Below, one piece after another: positions 23,336 through 31,860 of a stretch of 37,927 nt of DNA. The notes under the pieces were generated by a model. It was not told the origin of the DNA. It saw only the letters and a list, made by a program, of their open reading frames with translations, and made no database searches. The position numbers were made by a program, and so were the translations under genes. Origin of the DNA: Acidimicrobiaceae bacterium (GTDB taxonomy: Bacteria > Actinomycetota > Acidimicrobiia > Acidimicrobiales > RAAP-2); assembly GCA_027315315.1 (NCBI GenBank), contig DAHUYG010000056.1, positions 1 through 37,927 of the forward strand, read 5' to 3'. How positions within the stretch are numbered: the first letter of the stretch is position 1; each line of letters begins with the position of its first letter.

Positions 23336-24778
23336 ATGCGCAGGCGGCTTGTCGCAGGGTTCATGCTCTTTACCCTCGTCGTGACCGTTGCCCTCGAGGT
23401 GCCACTCGGCCTGATCCTCCAGACCCGTCAGCTCGATAGCGCCCGTGCCTTCGTCGGGCGTAATGCGGGCGGGCTCGCCGTGATCGTGGGCGACGCCATC
23501 GATCACGGGGAGCCTCGGCGGGCCGTGCAGGTCGCCACGCGGTACCTGCACGAGACCGGCTCGGACGTCGGGATCCTGGTCGTCTCGAACGGCACGGCCC
23601 GCTTCCACCTGGGCAGCGCGAACCCCGCCGAGCTCCTCGTGCCGGCCATCGCCAGGTCGGTGAGGAACCCGGCCGCTCCGTCCCACGCCGGCCAGGCCAC
23701 CGTGGGCACCGTCGAGGTCCTCTATGCGGTCGCGTACGGTTCCACCACGCCATCGCACCCCGAGCGGGTGGTCGTCGTCTTGAGCCAGCCCTACTCGGTG
23801 GTCCAGGACGCCGTCAACGACGAGTGGCTCAAGCTCGGGGCCTTCGGTGGTGGCGTGCTCGTGGCGGCGATCCTGCTCGGGCTGCTCATCTCGGCGTCGA
23901 TGACCCGGCCGCTGTACCACATCGAGACGGCGGTGACCACGCTCGGCGAGGGTGATCTCGAGGCCCGGGCCCCGACCGACCGCGGGACGCCCGAGCTGCG
24001 CGCCCTCGCCTCGGCCGTCAACGCGATGGCCGCTCGCCTGGACCGCCTGCTCGGGGCGCAGCAGTCCTTCGCCGCCAACGCCTCGCACCAGCTGCGCACC
24101 CCGCTCACTGCGATGCGCCTGCGGCTCGAGCAGGCCAAGACCCGGGTGCCCCCCGACTCGGTCCGTGACATCGAGGCGGCGCTCGACGAGGTGGGCCGCC
24201 TCTCACGGATCGTCAACGTGCTCCTCGAACTGGCGCGGAGCGAAGCGACTCAGCCGGACCGGGCCGAAGTCGACATCGGGGCGCTGATCGCGGATCGCAT
24301 CGACGCGTGGCAGCCGCTCGCCGAGGAACAGGGCCTCAGCCTGGGCTGGGAGATTGGCGACGCCCCCCGGCCCCCGCTCGTCGGACTGGCCCGTCCGGCG
24401 ACGCTCGACCAGGTGCTGGACAATCTGCTCGCGAACGCGTTCGAGGCGACGGCCCCGGGCGGGAGCGTCAGCGTCGAGGCCCGCGAGCAGGGGGGCTTCA
24501 TCGAGGTGCGCGTCCTTGACACAGGGCGCGGACTCGCTCCGGGCGATCATGAACGGGCATTCGACCGCTTCTGGCGCGCCGGCGACACGAACCCCGGGGG
24601 CTCGGGGCTCGGGCTCGCGATCGTCGAGCACCTGCTTCGGGCCTCGGGTGGCGCGGCGGAGCTGCGCCCAAGAGGCGGCGGCGGGACAGACGCGATCATC
24701 CGGGTGCCGACCGCGCGGAGTTCAGCGACCCCGAGGGCCCCGGGCGCCTCGGGGCATGGGGAGCGTCGCGACGCGTGA
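23336..24778 (+). CDS. Membrane sensor histidine kinase with HAMP domain
   Basis: A 480-residue kinase beginning 3 nt after the response regulator stop, so the pair is co-translated. Transmembrane helix 1 spans about residues 7-28, an extracytoplasmic sensor about 30-165, transmembrane helix 2 about 168-188, and HAMP about 189-242. The DHp domain has the phosphorylated histidine H251 in ASHQLRTPLT. The ATPase domain has the N box LDQVLDNLLANAFEAT, G1 DTGRG and G2 GGSGLGLAI. The sensor domain is Ala/Val-rich with no recognisable ligand motif. The last 57 nt overlap, in antisense, the 3' end of the phosphopantetheinyl transferase gene. Its job is to sense an outside cue and phosphorylate the regulator at 22655. 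Its position suggests control of the Pls-like operon next to it. Confidence 0.95.
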   Translation: MRRRLVAGFMLFTLVVTVALEVPLGLILQTRQLDSARAFVGRNAGGLAVIVGDAIDHGEPRRAVQVATRYLHETGSDVGILVVSNGTARFHLGSANPAELLVPAIARSVRNPAAPSHAGQATVGTVEVLYAVAYGSTTPSHPERVVVVLSQPYSVVQDAVNDEWLKLGAFGGGVLVAAILLGLLISASMTRPLYHIETAVTTLGEGDLEARAPTDRGTPELRALASAVNAMAARLDRLLGAQQSFAANASHQLRTPLTAMRLRLEQAKTRVPPDSVRDIEAALDEVGRLSRIVNVLLELARSEATQPDRAEVDIGALIADRIDAWQPLAEEQGLSLGWEIGDAPRPPLVGLARPATLDQVLDNLLANAFEATAPGGSVSVEAREQGGFIEVRVLDTGRGLAPGDHERAFDRFWRAGDTNPGGSGLGLAIVEHLLRASGGAAELRPRGGGGTDAIIRVPTARSSATPRAPGASGHGERRDA

Positions 24779-25306
24779 CGGGGCGACCGGCGATGGGGGC
24801 AGCTGCCAGCAGACCCACCCGACATGCCCGGCGGGCAGGCCGCCGAGCGGCTCGGCCCGCCAGCGCCCCGCGCTGGCGGTGGGCCAGGTGAGCGGCGAGT
24901 CGAGCCGGCGCGGGTCGTAACGCCGTGCGTCGCCGAGCGCCTTGGCCAGGGCCTCCTTGCCCGACCACGCCGAGGTGCACAGCTCGTCACGAGCCCCGAG
25001 CCCCATGGCGACCTCGCGCTCGGTGAGGATCGACTCGGCCTCGGTCCCCTCGAAATGGGCCACCGCCTCGAGGTCGATGCCGACCCGGTGGTCGTGCGCG
25101 GCGACCAGTGCGAAGGCTCCCGCATAAGAGCGGCTGGTGAAGGGCCGTCCCAGTCGAGCGCTGATCGCCCGGGCCTCGGTCTGGAGCGTGGCGCGGGTTG
25201 TCGCCCCACGTCGGTCGGGCACCACCGAGAGCACCAGCAGGTCGGGACCTCGACCCACCTCGGGTCCGAGGGGAAGCCGTTCGACCAGCACAGCCTCGCG
25301 GCTCAC
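24722..25306 (-). CDS. Sfp-type 4'-phosphopantetheinyl transferase
   Basis: A 194-residue enzyme whose GTG start overlaps the TGA stop of the NRPS-like gene as GTGA, giving tight translational coupling. It has the two signature motifs of the Sfp/AcpT family: HRVGIDLEAV (magnesium ligands D78 and E80) and WSGKEALAKALG (W114, K117, E118, K122). It transfers phosphopantetheine from CoA to the serine of a carrier domain, and the obvious target is S543 of the upstream enzyme. It is somewhat short for Sfp (about 224), close to compact actinobacterial forms. The 3' end overlaps the histidine kinase gene on the other strand by 57 nt. The family call is firm; partner choice is inferred from coupling. 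Confidence 0.93.
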   Translation of the reverse strand: MSREAVLVERLPLGPEVGRGPDLLVLSVVPDRRGATTRATLQTEARAISARLGRPFTSRSYAGAFALVAAHDHRVGIDLEAVAHFEGTEAESILTEREVAMGLGARDELCTSAWSGKEALAKALGDARRYDPRRLDSPLTWPTASAGRWRAEPLGGLPAGHVGWVCWQLPPSPVAPSRVATLPMPRGARGPRGR

Positions 25307-28300
25307 CAAGCGACGACCGGCGCCCCGTGCCAGCGGGTGTGCGGCGGGACCCGCTCGCCGCGCAGCACCACGGCACGTGCCCCCACCACGCAGCGCTCGC
25401 CGACCTCGGAGTCCGGGAGCACGGCCGCCTGGGGACCGAGGGTGGCGCCCGCGCCGAGGGTGATCGGCCCGATCCGCATCACGCGGTCGTGGAAGAGGTG
25501 GCTCTCGGGACAGCCCCCGCGGTTGACGACGGCGCCGTCGCCGATCGTCACCATCTCGAACTCGGTGATGTTGAGGCTCTCGATCCACACGTCGCGCCCT
25601 ACCTTCGCACCCATCAGGCGAAGGTAGGGGCCCATGAGCCGGGTGCCGTAGAAGTCCTCGACCAGCCATCCCCCCGCCAGCACCTCCTGGCAGGAGTTGA
25701 CGATCTCGTCGCGCCAGACGAAGAAGCTCCACAACGGGTGCTCCCCGGCGCGATAGCGCCCGATGAGGACCCATTTCACGAGCGCAGTGACGGCCACGGC
25801 AAGCAACCCCGCAGCGAGCGTGGCCGGCAGCGCAAGAGCGATCAGGCCGCCAAGGCCGAGATGGGTGACGGCCGCGTCCAGGCCCTCGAACATGCCGACG
25901 CCGAGTAGGAAGGACACGGTGATCGGGAACAGGATCCGTATCCCGTCGAACAGACATCGGCCCGCGACCAATCTTGGGCTCGGTGCCACCGTCCGCGCGG
26001 CATCGAGCGACGGCGGCTGTCGGGGGAACTCGATCGCCGGGGTGCCGAACCAGGAAGTCTGCGCGGGGCAGTCCCTCGGTGGGATGGACTGCACGCCGAC
26101 CAGACCTCCCTCGCCCAGCCGGGTGCCGCCGTGCAAGAGCGCCGAGTTGCCCACGAAGCTGCCCTCGGCGAGCTCGATCCCTTCGAGGTGCAACCAGCCG
26201 TTGCGCTCGCGACCCGCCTTGAACACCGCGTCGTCGGCGACGAAGCACCGCGACGAGAGAGCGACGAGCGGGCTCAATCCGACGGCGGTGGACAGCTCGG
26301 CCCGCGGGCCCACCGGGACCCCGGCCAGCCGTGCAAAGTGGCGGGTGTAGATGGTCGACCAGAGCGGAAAGAGCAGCACCCTGCTGTGGCCGAGCAGGTG
26401 GGCGTTGGTCCACGTCGCCCACGCAACCTTGCCCGGCCCGTGCCAACCGGGCCGGATCATCCCCCCGACGACCCGCAGCGAGAAGCCGAGCAACAAGACG
26501 TAGCTCACGATGAAGACGAGGGCGTAGAGCGGGGCGAGTGCGAAGTAGGCGAGCGACTCGTGCCCGAGGCCCGCCAGGGGGACGCCGAAGGCCCAGAGCA
26601 CCCCGTAGGCCGGCACGAGGGCAACCAGCGGGAGAATCCCCGCCACCGCGACGCTCGCGGCGTAGGCCCACTTCAGCCCGGGGCGAGCCGCGGGCGGGGG
26701 GCTCTCTGGCCAGCCGACACCGGCGTCGCCGATTCGGGCCGCCGGAGCTCCCGACCAACGCTCGCCAGCGGGAACGGTCCCGTTGACCACGGTCCCAGGC
26801 TCGACCTCGGCACCCTTCTCGACCGTCGCGCCGGGCATGAGGATCGCTCGCGTCCCCACCCGCGCACCATCGCCGATCTCGACGCGGCCGACGACGAGCT
26901 CGGGTCCCTCGATCCACCAGCCGTGCATGTCCACGTCGTCCTCGATGCTCACCCCGGCGCCGATCCGCACGAGCCCGGACGGCGAAGGAATCGTGCCGAG
27001 CCGTGACCCGGCTCCGACCTTGATGCCGAGGAGTCGGCTGATCGGCGTCGCCCATGGCGAACCGGCGTACTCATAGACATGGAGACCACCGGCGAGCCGG
27101 TCGACGAACCACACCTTGGTCGCGGTGAGCGAGCGGCGTGGGTAGCGGCCCGGGGCGAGATCGCCCAGCAGGAGCCGGCGGGCCGCTGCGACGAGGAGGA
27201 CCTCGCCCGGCGGGCTGAGAAGGACGAACCATCCGAGGACGAGCCACGGCCAGTCGACCGAGGGCAACGCATGGCGCCGGATGATGTCGTCGAGCGCCAG
27301 GAGTAGGACCACGAACCCGCCCGCCGTGCGCAGCATGAGGAGCAGGCCGGCGAGCAGCTGGGCGACCCCCAGCGTCCGCCGGCCGCTCGCGTCGTGGACC
27401 TCGGCCTGGCGCGGCGCGCCGAGCGCGTCGAGACGCGCGGCGAGGGCACCGAGCTGGGGCTGCCGGTAGATCTCGGCCACGGCAAATGACGGGTAGCGCT
27501 CCCGTAGCTGTGATGCGACCCGTGCCGCCCCGAGCGACGCACCACCGAGGGCGAAGAAGTCGTCGCTCTCCCTGGCCGGACGGACGCCCAGGTGCTGCTC
27601 CCAGAGATCGGCCAGGTAGGACGCAGTCGGCCCGAAGCGCACGGGATCCTGGGCTTCCCGTGGCGGAGGCCACGGCAGTGCGCCACGATCGAGCTTGCCG
27701 GCCCGTCCACTTGGCAACGCGTCGAGTCGGACCACCACCGGGGCGACGCCGGCGGCCAGGTGCCCGTCGAGCTCGACGCGGACGGCGTCGGGCGCGATGG
27801 TGCCGACGTACCAGGCGACCAGGAGGTCGTCGCCGGCCTCGTTGCGTCGGATGCCGGCGGCCGCGCCCGACACCCCGGGGACGGCGTGCAGGCGCGCCTC
27901 GATCTCGCCGAGCTCGATGCGCCGTCCGCCGACCTTGACCTGACCATCGAGGCGCCCGAGGAACTCGAGCCCCTCCTCCCCGATCCGCACGAGATCCCCG
28001 GTCCGATAGGCACGAGACCAACCGGCTTCCCAGAGCGGCGCGAACTTGGCTCGGTCGAGCTCGGGGTCGAGGTAGCGAGCCAACCCGACCCCGCCGAGCA
28101 CGAGCTCACCGGGCTCGTCTGGCGGAGCCAGGGCCCCCGCGCGGTCGACGACCGCAGCCGCCCACCCGGGGATCGGCCGCCCGATCCGGACCGGCGCACC
28201 GGCAACGACCCGGGCGGCGGTCGAGACCACGGTCGCCTCCGTGGGTCCGTAGGTGTTCCACACCTCGCGGCCAGGGGCCGCGAGCGACCAGCCGAGCTCG

Positions 28301-29163
28301 TCGGAGCACGACTCACCGCCCAAGATGAGCAGGCGCACGCCGCTCAGATCGCGACGATCGAGCATCGACGCCAGCGTCGGGACCGTCGAGAGGACGCTCA
28401 CCCCTCGCTCGAGCACGAATGGGCCGAGCTCGGTCCCGGCTCGGACCAGGTTCCGCGGGGCCGGGACGAGGGCCGCGCCGTGGCGCCAGGCCAGCCACAT
28501 CTCCTCGCAGCTCGCATCGAAGCCGATCGACAGGCCGGCAAGCACCCGATCGCTCGGATCGACGCTGAAGAGCTGTGCCTCGGCATCCACGAAGGCGGCT
28601 GCCGCTCGGTGGGCGACCGCGACGCCCTTCGGCCTGCCGGTCGACCCGGAGGTGAAGATCACCCAGCAGTCGTCGTCGGGCTCCGGCAGGCCGACGCGGC
28701 CCGAGGGGTCCCGGTGATGTTGGATGCGAAGTCCGCGACCGACCACGGCCGAGACCTGCGCCTCGCTCCAGACCTCCTGGGCCCGCGCCTCGGGGTCGTC
28801 CACGTCGACCGGTACGTACGCGGCGCCCGCCCGGAGCACGCCGAGGACGGCCAGATAGAGGTCGCAACACCCGTCGGGGACGCGGATCCCGACCCGATCC
28901 CCGCGCCCGATGCCCTCGGCCCCGAGGCGCGCCGCGAGCCGACGGCTCTCCTCGTCGAGCTGACGGTAGGTGAGCCGGCGCCTCCCGTCATCGAGGGCGA
29001 TCCGGTCGAGGTGGGTGGCGACGCTGGCAAGGAAGACGTCGACGAGCGTCCGAGCGGGCGGGGCCGGCGCCCCGAGGAGGAGGGACGGTGCGCCACGCTC
29101 GAGCCCGAGATCGTCGTCTTCGGCCCGGGTGCGCGCATTGGTCTCGACCAGCCGAAGTGCCAC
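25303..29163 (-). CDS. Pls-like single-module membrane NRPS (poly-amino acid synthetase architecture)
   Basis: A 1286-residue protein. Residues about 40-495 are an adenylation domain: A3 FTSGSTGRPKGV (170-181), A4 FDAS (215-218), A5 NTYGPTE (303-309), A7 YRTGD (386-390), A8 near 403-420, and catalytic K490. Residues about 505-580 are a carrier domain with LGGASL and pantetheine site S543. The remaining 700 residues match the NRPS terminal domain class (TIGR02353) of epsilon-poly-L-lysine synthetase: helices 1-2 (about 603-662), soluble domain C1 with hexapeptide repeats (700-815), helices 3-4 (832-900), C2 (905-1045), helices 5-6 (1076-1135), C3 (1140-1286). There is no condensation or thioesterase domain, as in Pls. 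Specificity residues aligned to GrsA read D216, A217, E220, S259, I280, G282, T304, V312, V313, K490, which resembles codes for basic residues. The expected role is activation of an amino acid and membrane-bound iterative ligation. The product is inferred, and many relatives are uncharacterised. Confidence 0.9.
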   Translation of the reverse strand: MALRLVETNARTRAEDDDLGLERGAPSLLLGAPAPPARTLVDVFLASVATHLDRIALDDGRRRLTYRQLDEESRRLAARLGAEGIGRGDRVGIRVPDGCCDLYLAVLGVLRAGAAYVPVDVDDPEARAQEVWSEAQVSAVVGRGLRIQHHRDPSGRVGLPEPDDDCWVIFTSGSTGRPKGVAVAHRAAAAFVDAEAQLFSVDPSDRVLAGLSIGFDASCEEMWLAWRHGAALVPAPRNLVRAGTELGPFVLERGVSVLSTVPTLASMLDRRDLSGVRLLILGGESCSDELGWSLAAPGREVWNTYGPTEATVVSTAARVVAGAPVRIGRPIPGWAAAVVDRAGALAPPDEPGELVLGGVGLARYLDPELDRAKFAPLWEAGWSRAYRTGDLVRIGEEGLEFLGRLDGQVKVGGRRIELGEIEARLHAVPGVSGAAAGIRRNEAGDDLLVAWYVGTIAPDAVRVELDGHLAAGVAPVVVRLDALPSGRAGKLDRGALPWPPPREAQDPVRFGPTASYLADLWEQHLGVRPARESDDFFALGGASLGAARVASQLRERYPSFAVAEIYRQPQLGALAARLDALGAPRQAEVHDASGRRTLGVAQLLAGLLLMLRTAGGFVVLLLALDDIIRRHALPSVDWPWLVLGWFVLLSPPGEVLLVAAARRLLLGDLAPGRYPRRSLTATKVWFVDRLAGGLHVYEYAGSPWATPISRLLGIKVGAGSRLGTIPSPSGLVRIGAGVSIEDDVDMHGWWIEGPELVVGRVEIGDGARVGTRAILMPGATVEKGAEVEPGTVVNGTVPAGERWSGAPAARIGDAGVGWPESPPPAARPGLKWAYAASVAVAGILPLVALVPAYGVLWAFGVPLAGLGHESLAYFALAPLYALVFIVSYVLLLGFSLRVVGGMIRPGWHGPGKVAWATWTNAHLLGHSRVLLFPLWSTIYTRHFARLAGVPVGPRAELSTAVGLSPLVALSSRCFVADDAVFKAGRERNGWLHLEGIELAEGSFVGNSALLHGGTRLGEGGLVGVQSIPPRDCPAQTSWFGTPAIEFPRQPPSLDAARTVAPSPRLVAGRCLFDGIRILFPITVSFLLGVGMFEGLDAAVTHLGLGGLIALALPATLAAGLLAVAVTALVKWVLIGRYRAGEHPLWSFFVWRDEIVNSCQEVLAGGWLVEDFYGTRLMGPYLRLMGAKVGRDVWIESLNITEFEMVTIGDGAVVNRGGCPESHLFHDRVMRIGPITLGAGATLGPQAAVLPDSEVGERCVVGARAVVLRGERVPPHTRWHGAPVVAW

Positions 29164-29188
29164 GGCTCCATCTTCAATCCATGGAGCC
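29164..29188 (-). promoter_or_regulatory. Stem-loop covering the ribosome-binding region of the Pls-like gene
   Basis: On the minus strand GGCTCCAT, a 9-nt loop, and ATGGAGCC form a perfect 8-bp stem that ends directly before the GTG start at 29163. The only Shine-Dalgarno-like GGAG is in the 3' arm, only 2 nt from the start codon, and would be paired with CTCC. It may limit translation until opened. The effect is inferred from structure only. Confidence 0.5.
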
Positions 29189-29216
29189 GCCGCCGAGCGC
29201 GAAAACGTTTAGCGTT

Positions 29217-29246
29217 CCGCAAAGTGTCCGTAAAGAATCGGTAAAG
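29217..29246. promoter_or_regulatory. Triple 11-bp direct repeat, candidate OmpR-family binding site
   Basis: Three octamers, CCGCAAAG (29217), CCGTAAAG (29228) and CGGTAAAG (29239), are each separated by 3 nt, giving an exact 11-bp period (CSGYAAAG consensus). In the direction of the Pls-like gene they read CTTTACCG, CTTTACGG, CTTTGCGG. Direct repeats of 7-8 bp at 11-bp spacing are the known layout for PhoB/PhoP/OmpR-type regulators. The site lies 54-83 nt upstream of the start codon, where it could overlap or abut the -35 region. A response regulator of that family is encoded at 22655-23332. Confidence 0.65.
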
Positions 29247-29395
29247 GTGGACCCGGACGGCGCGACGAGGCAATGCGGCGCGGCGACCGAGGTCGGATCA
29301 CACCCCGTGCCGCGGGCCTTCATCCGCTGCCACGAAGCGAGCGATCCGGCGGGCGCGCCCTGGCCAGCGGCGCGAGGCCGCCAAAGGGGGTCCCC

Positions 29396-31669
29396 TTACC
29401 CGGTCGCCGCCTGCAGCGCGCTCAAGACGTCGGGCCCGATGGCCAAGGGACCGCCGAAGACGTACCCCTGGGTGCCCGAGGACAGCGAGGCGAGGTAAGG
29501 CAGGATCTCGCTTGGTAGCGGCGCACTTGGGTTCACGATGAGCAGCGGTCCCGAGCGCCCCCCGGTCGCCATGAAGACCCCGCCACCCAGCGCGTCGGTG
29601 AAGGTCGCCGAGGTCGCCGCCCCGTACATGGTGGCGGCGGGGAAGAAGGTCGAAGCGACCGCAGCAGAGGTCGCGTAGAGGTCGCTCCCGTAGACCGCGG
29701 TCGCCCCGGGGTCGGCCCCGGCTGCCGCGAGCGGCCCTCCGATCGCGTAGCGGACGATCCCGGGGTGGCCGATGATGTAGAGCCCCGTCGCATACGACTG
29801 GACGTTCCCGTTGGTGAGCAGGATCGCCGCGTGGTCCTCGATCGCCGCCGGCACCGCCGACAGCGCGTCGTAGTAGTTCGTGCCGGTGGCCTCGAAGATG
29901 ATCGAGGGGTCCCCCATCTGCTGGGCGATGAGGAAGGCCGTGTCGTACTCGTCGGTGCCCGCTTCGCGGACGACCGTGTAGCCGAGGCCCTGCAGGGTGG
30001 CGTCGACATTCGGGTTGATCGCGAGCGTGCCGCCCAGGATGTAGACGGTGCCTCCCGGCGCGAGCACCCGCTGGATCTCGGCCTGGGTACGCGGGTCCAG
30101 CGTCGAGGCGATCGGCGCACCCTCGGTCAGCAGCATGGGGCCGTGCACGTAGGCGGCCAGGGGGCCGCCGGCGAGGGCGTCGGAGAAGAAGTCGTCCCGG
30201 GCCAGCACCACCGCCGAGGCGGAGTCGCTCGTCGGGAACTCGGCCTGGGAGATGGCGATCGAGGTGCCGATGGGGTCGACTCCGTAGATCTGCGTTGGGA
30301 GCGGCGTCCCCACCGACACCTGCGGCGAGCTCGACAGGGCGGCGACCGCGGTGTTGGGCGACGATGCCTCGAAGGCACTGAAGGTGTCGACCTGGGCGCT
30401 CAGGGGGGCGACCGATCCCGGCCCGCCCGAGGCGGTCGACCCATAGGCGATCGCGCAACTCCCCCCACTCCCAAGGGTGACCCCGGTGACCTCGACGACC
30501 GAGGCACTCAACAAGGTGACGGTCCCGCACGTGGAGGTCGTGTAGCCGGCGGCGGTGGCGGTGAGCGAGGGGGCCGACCAGCCTGCAGCGGTCGGCATCG
30601 CGATCTCGAGGGTGCCGCCGCTCACGACGCCCGACTCAGCGACATAGGTGAAGAGCAGGGTGTTGTGCGTCGTGGCCACACCGACGGCAGTCGGGGTCAC
30701 CGTCATCAACCCCGAACCGTTCGGCGAAACCCCGATGTTGACGTTGGCGCTTGGGCTCGCCGCGGTCGTATCGGCCTGAGTCTTCACCGAAAAGTTCGTA
30801 TTCGGGTACGAGGCCGCGGCTGGGTTGATCCCATCTGCGATATCAAGGACGAGCGGGGCTGTGGTGGCACCACACCCCGTCAGGTTGATCGTGACCACGT
30901 TGGCCGGCGCCGAGACGCTTCCAACCCCACAGGTGCCGAATCCCGCTGCGAGCGTCACCGTAGGTGTGGTCGTCGAGAACGAAAAGTGCGGGTCGAACGT
31001 CACGGTGATCGTGGGGGTGCTTCCGAGCGCACCGTACGCACTGGGCGAGAAGGAGATTGCCCAAGTCACTCCCGTCTGCCCAGCGACGTACGACGTGGCG
31101 GAGAACCCGACTCCCGAGACGCTCGTCCCGATGATGGTGACCGTGGCCGAGGTCGATTGCGAGTCGAGGCTGGTCTGCACGGTCAACCCAGAGGCATAGG
31201 TGCCGGCGCCCTGGTTCGTGATGCTTTCGATGGTCAAGGTGACCGCGGTGCCAGGTGTCACCACGCACGTACCACCACCCAGGGTGATGGTGACCGCTGA
31301 GGAGGTGTCGGGAGAACTCGCGACCGTGCACCCGGAGAAGTTGGAACCCAGGACGACCGTCGCGGGAGACGAGGGCAAGGTGAAGTCGCTCGATGGGAAG
31401 TCGACCGTGATCGTGCTGCTGGTCACGAGCCCAGATGGAACGGTGAACCCGATCGTCCAGTTGGAGGTGGCGTGCGCCACGTTGGACCCGGGTACGAAGG
31501 AGACGCCCGTGACCGTTCCTGCGGCCGCCGCCGGCAGTGCCTGAAGCAACCCGGCGCCGCCGCCGATGACGAGCCCGAGCGCGAGCCCGCTCGCCACAAG
31601 GCGCGAGCGCCACCGGTTCCGGCGTGGCGCCGCCGAACAGAGGTTCCTGCGACCGCTCAATCCCTCCAT
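29396..31669 (-). CDS. Secreted multi-domain surface protein with CWB2 repeats
   Basis: A 757-residue protein from the ATG at 31669, which has a GGGGGG ribosome site. A longer frame to 31762 is rejected because a good promoter (-10 at 31759-31764) overlaps that start. The signal peptide has an Arg-rich start and the core LVASGLALGLVIGGGAGLL, ending ALPAAAA. Residues about 50-460 are Ser/Thr/Val-rich beta-sandwich-like modules of about 100-130 residues, at least three, most with a pair of cysteines (for example SNFSGCTV with GGGTCVV). I cannot name the domain. Residues about 465-757 are CWB2 repeats with DALAGGPLAAYV, REAGTDEYDTA and YAIGGPLAAAGAD. The CWB2 end is very close to the partial gene at 37676-37927 (for example YVFGGPLAI and GGRSGPLLIV). 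It is probably a wall-bound stalk or surface-layer-like protein. No enzyme motif was seen. Confidence 0.86.
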   Translation of the reverse strand: MEGLSGRRNLCSAAPRRNRWRSRLVASGLALGLVIGGGAGLLQALPAAAAGTVTGVSFVPGSNVAHATSNWTIGFTVPSGLVTSSTITVDFPSSDFTLPSSPATVVLGSNFSGCTVASSPDTSSAVTITLGGGTCVVTPGTAVTLTIESITNQGAGTYASGLTVQTSLDSQSTSATVTIIGTSVSGVGFSATSYVAGQTGVTWAISFSPSAYGALGSTPTITVTFDPHFSFSTTTPTVTLAAGFGTCGVGSVSAPANVVTINLTGCGATTAPLVLDIADGINPAAASYPNTNFSVKTQADTTAASPSANVNIGVSPNGSGLMTVTPTAVGVATTHNTLLFTYVAESGVVSGGTLEIAMPTAAGWSAPSLTATAAGYTTSTCGTVTLLSASVVEVTGVTLGSGGSCAIAYGSTASGGPGSVAPLSAQVDTFSAFEASSPNTAVAALSSSPQVSVGTPLPTQIYGVDPIGTSIAISQAEFPTSDSASAVVLARDDFFSDALAGGPLAAYVHGPMLLTEGAPIASTLDPRTQAEIQRVLAPGGTVYILGGTLAINPNVDATLQGLGYTVVREAGTDEYDTAFLIAQQMGDPSIIFEATGTNYYDALSAVPAAIEDHAAILLTNGNVQSYATGLYIIGHPGIVRYAIGGPLAAAGADPGATAVYGSDLYATSAAVASTFFPAATMYGAATSATFTDALGGGVFMATGGRSGPLLIVNPSAPLPSEILPYLASLSSGTQGYVFGGPLAIGPDVLSALQAATG

Positions 31670-31758
31670 CGGGCCCCCCGTCCTCTCGACGCTGCTCGTC
31701 GGCTCTTCAAAGCGCCGAGCGAAGGTCGCCTGGAGAGCACCGAACGTTGCGTGTCCAG

Positions 31759-31787
31759 ACATTAGACATCGATCGCAGCGCGCTCAA
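31759..31787 (-). promoter_or_regulatory. Sigma-70-type promoter of the CWB2 surface-protein gene
   Basis: On the minus strand TTGAGC (31782-31787) and TAATGT (31759-31764) are separated by exactly 17 nt. This predicts a 5' leader of about 80 nt before the ATG at 31669. It is the best -35/-10 pair seen in the window. Confidence 0.6.
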
Positions 31788-31860
31788 CGGGCATTCCGTC
31801 ATGGGAAGAGAAGGACGCACTAAGGACTCTTGAGCGACCCACCGGGCCCCTTCCGAAGCG

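Noticed and set aside
31670-31762. Earlier start at 31762 for the CWB2 surface protein
   Set aside because: A TTGAGC-N17-TAATGT promoter overlaps that ATG. The ATG at 31669 has a ribosome site and gives a standard signal peptide.
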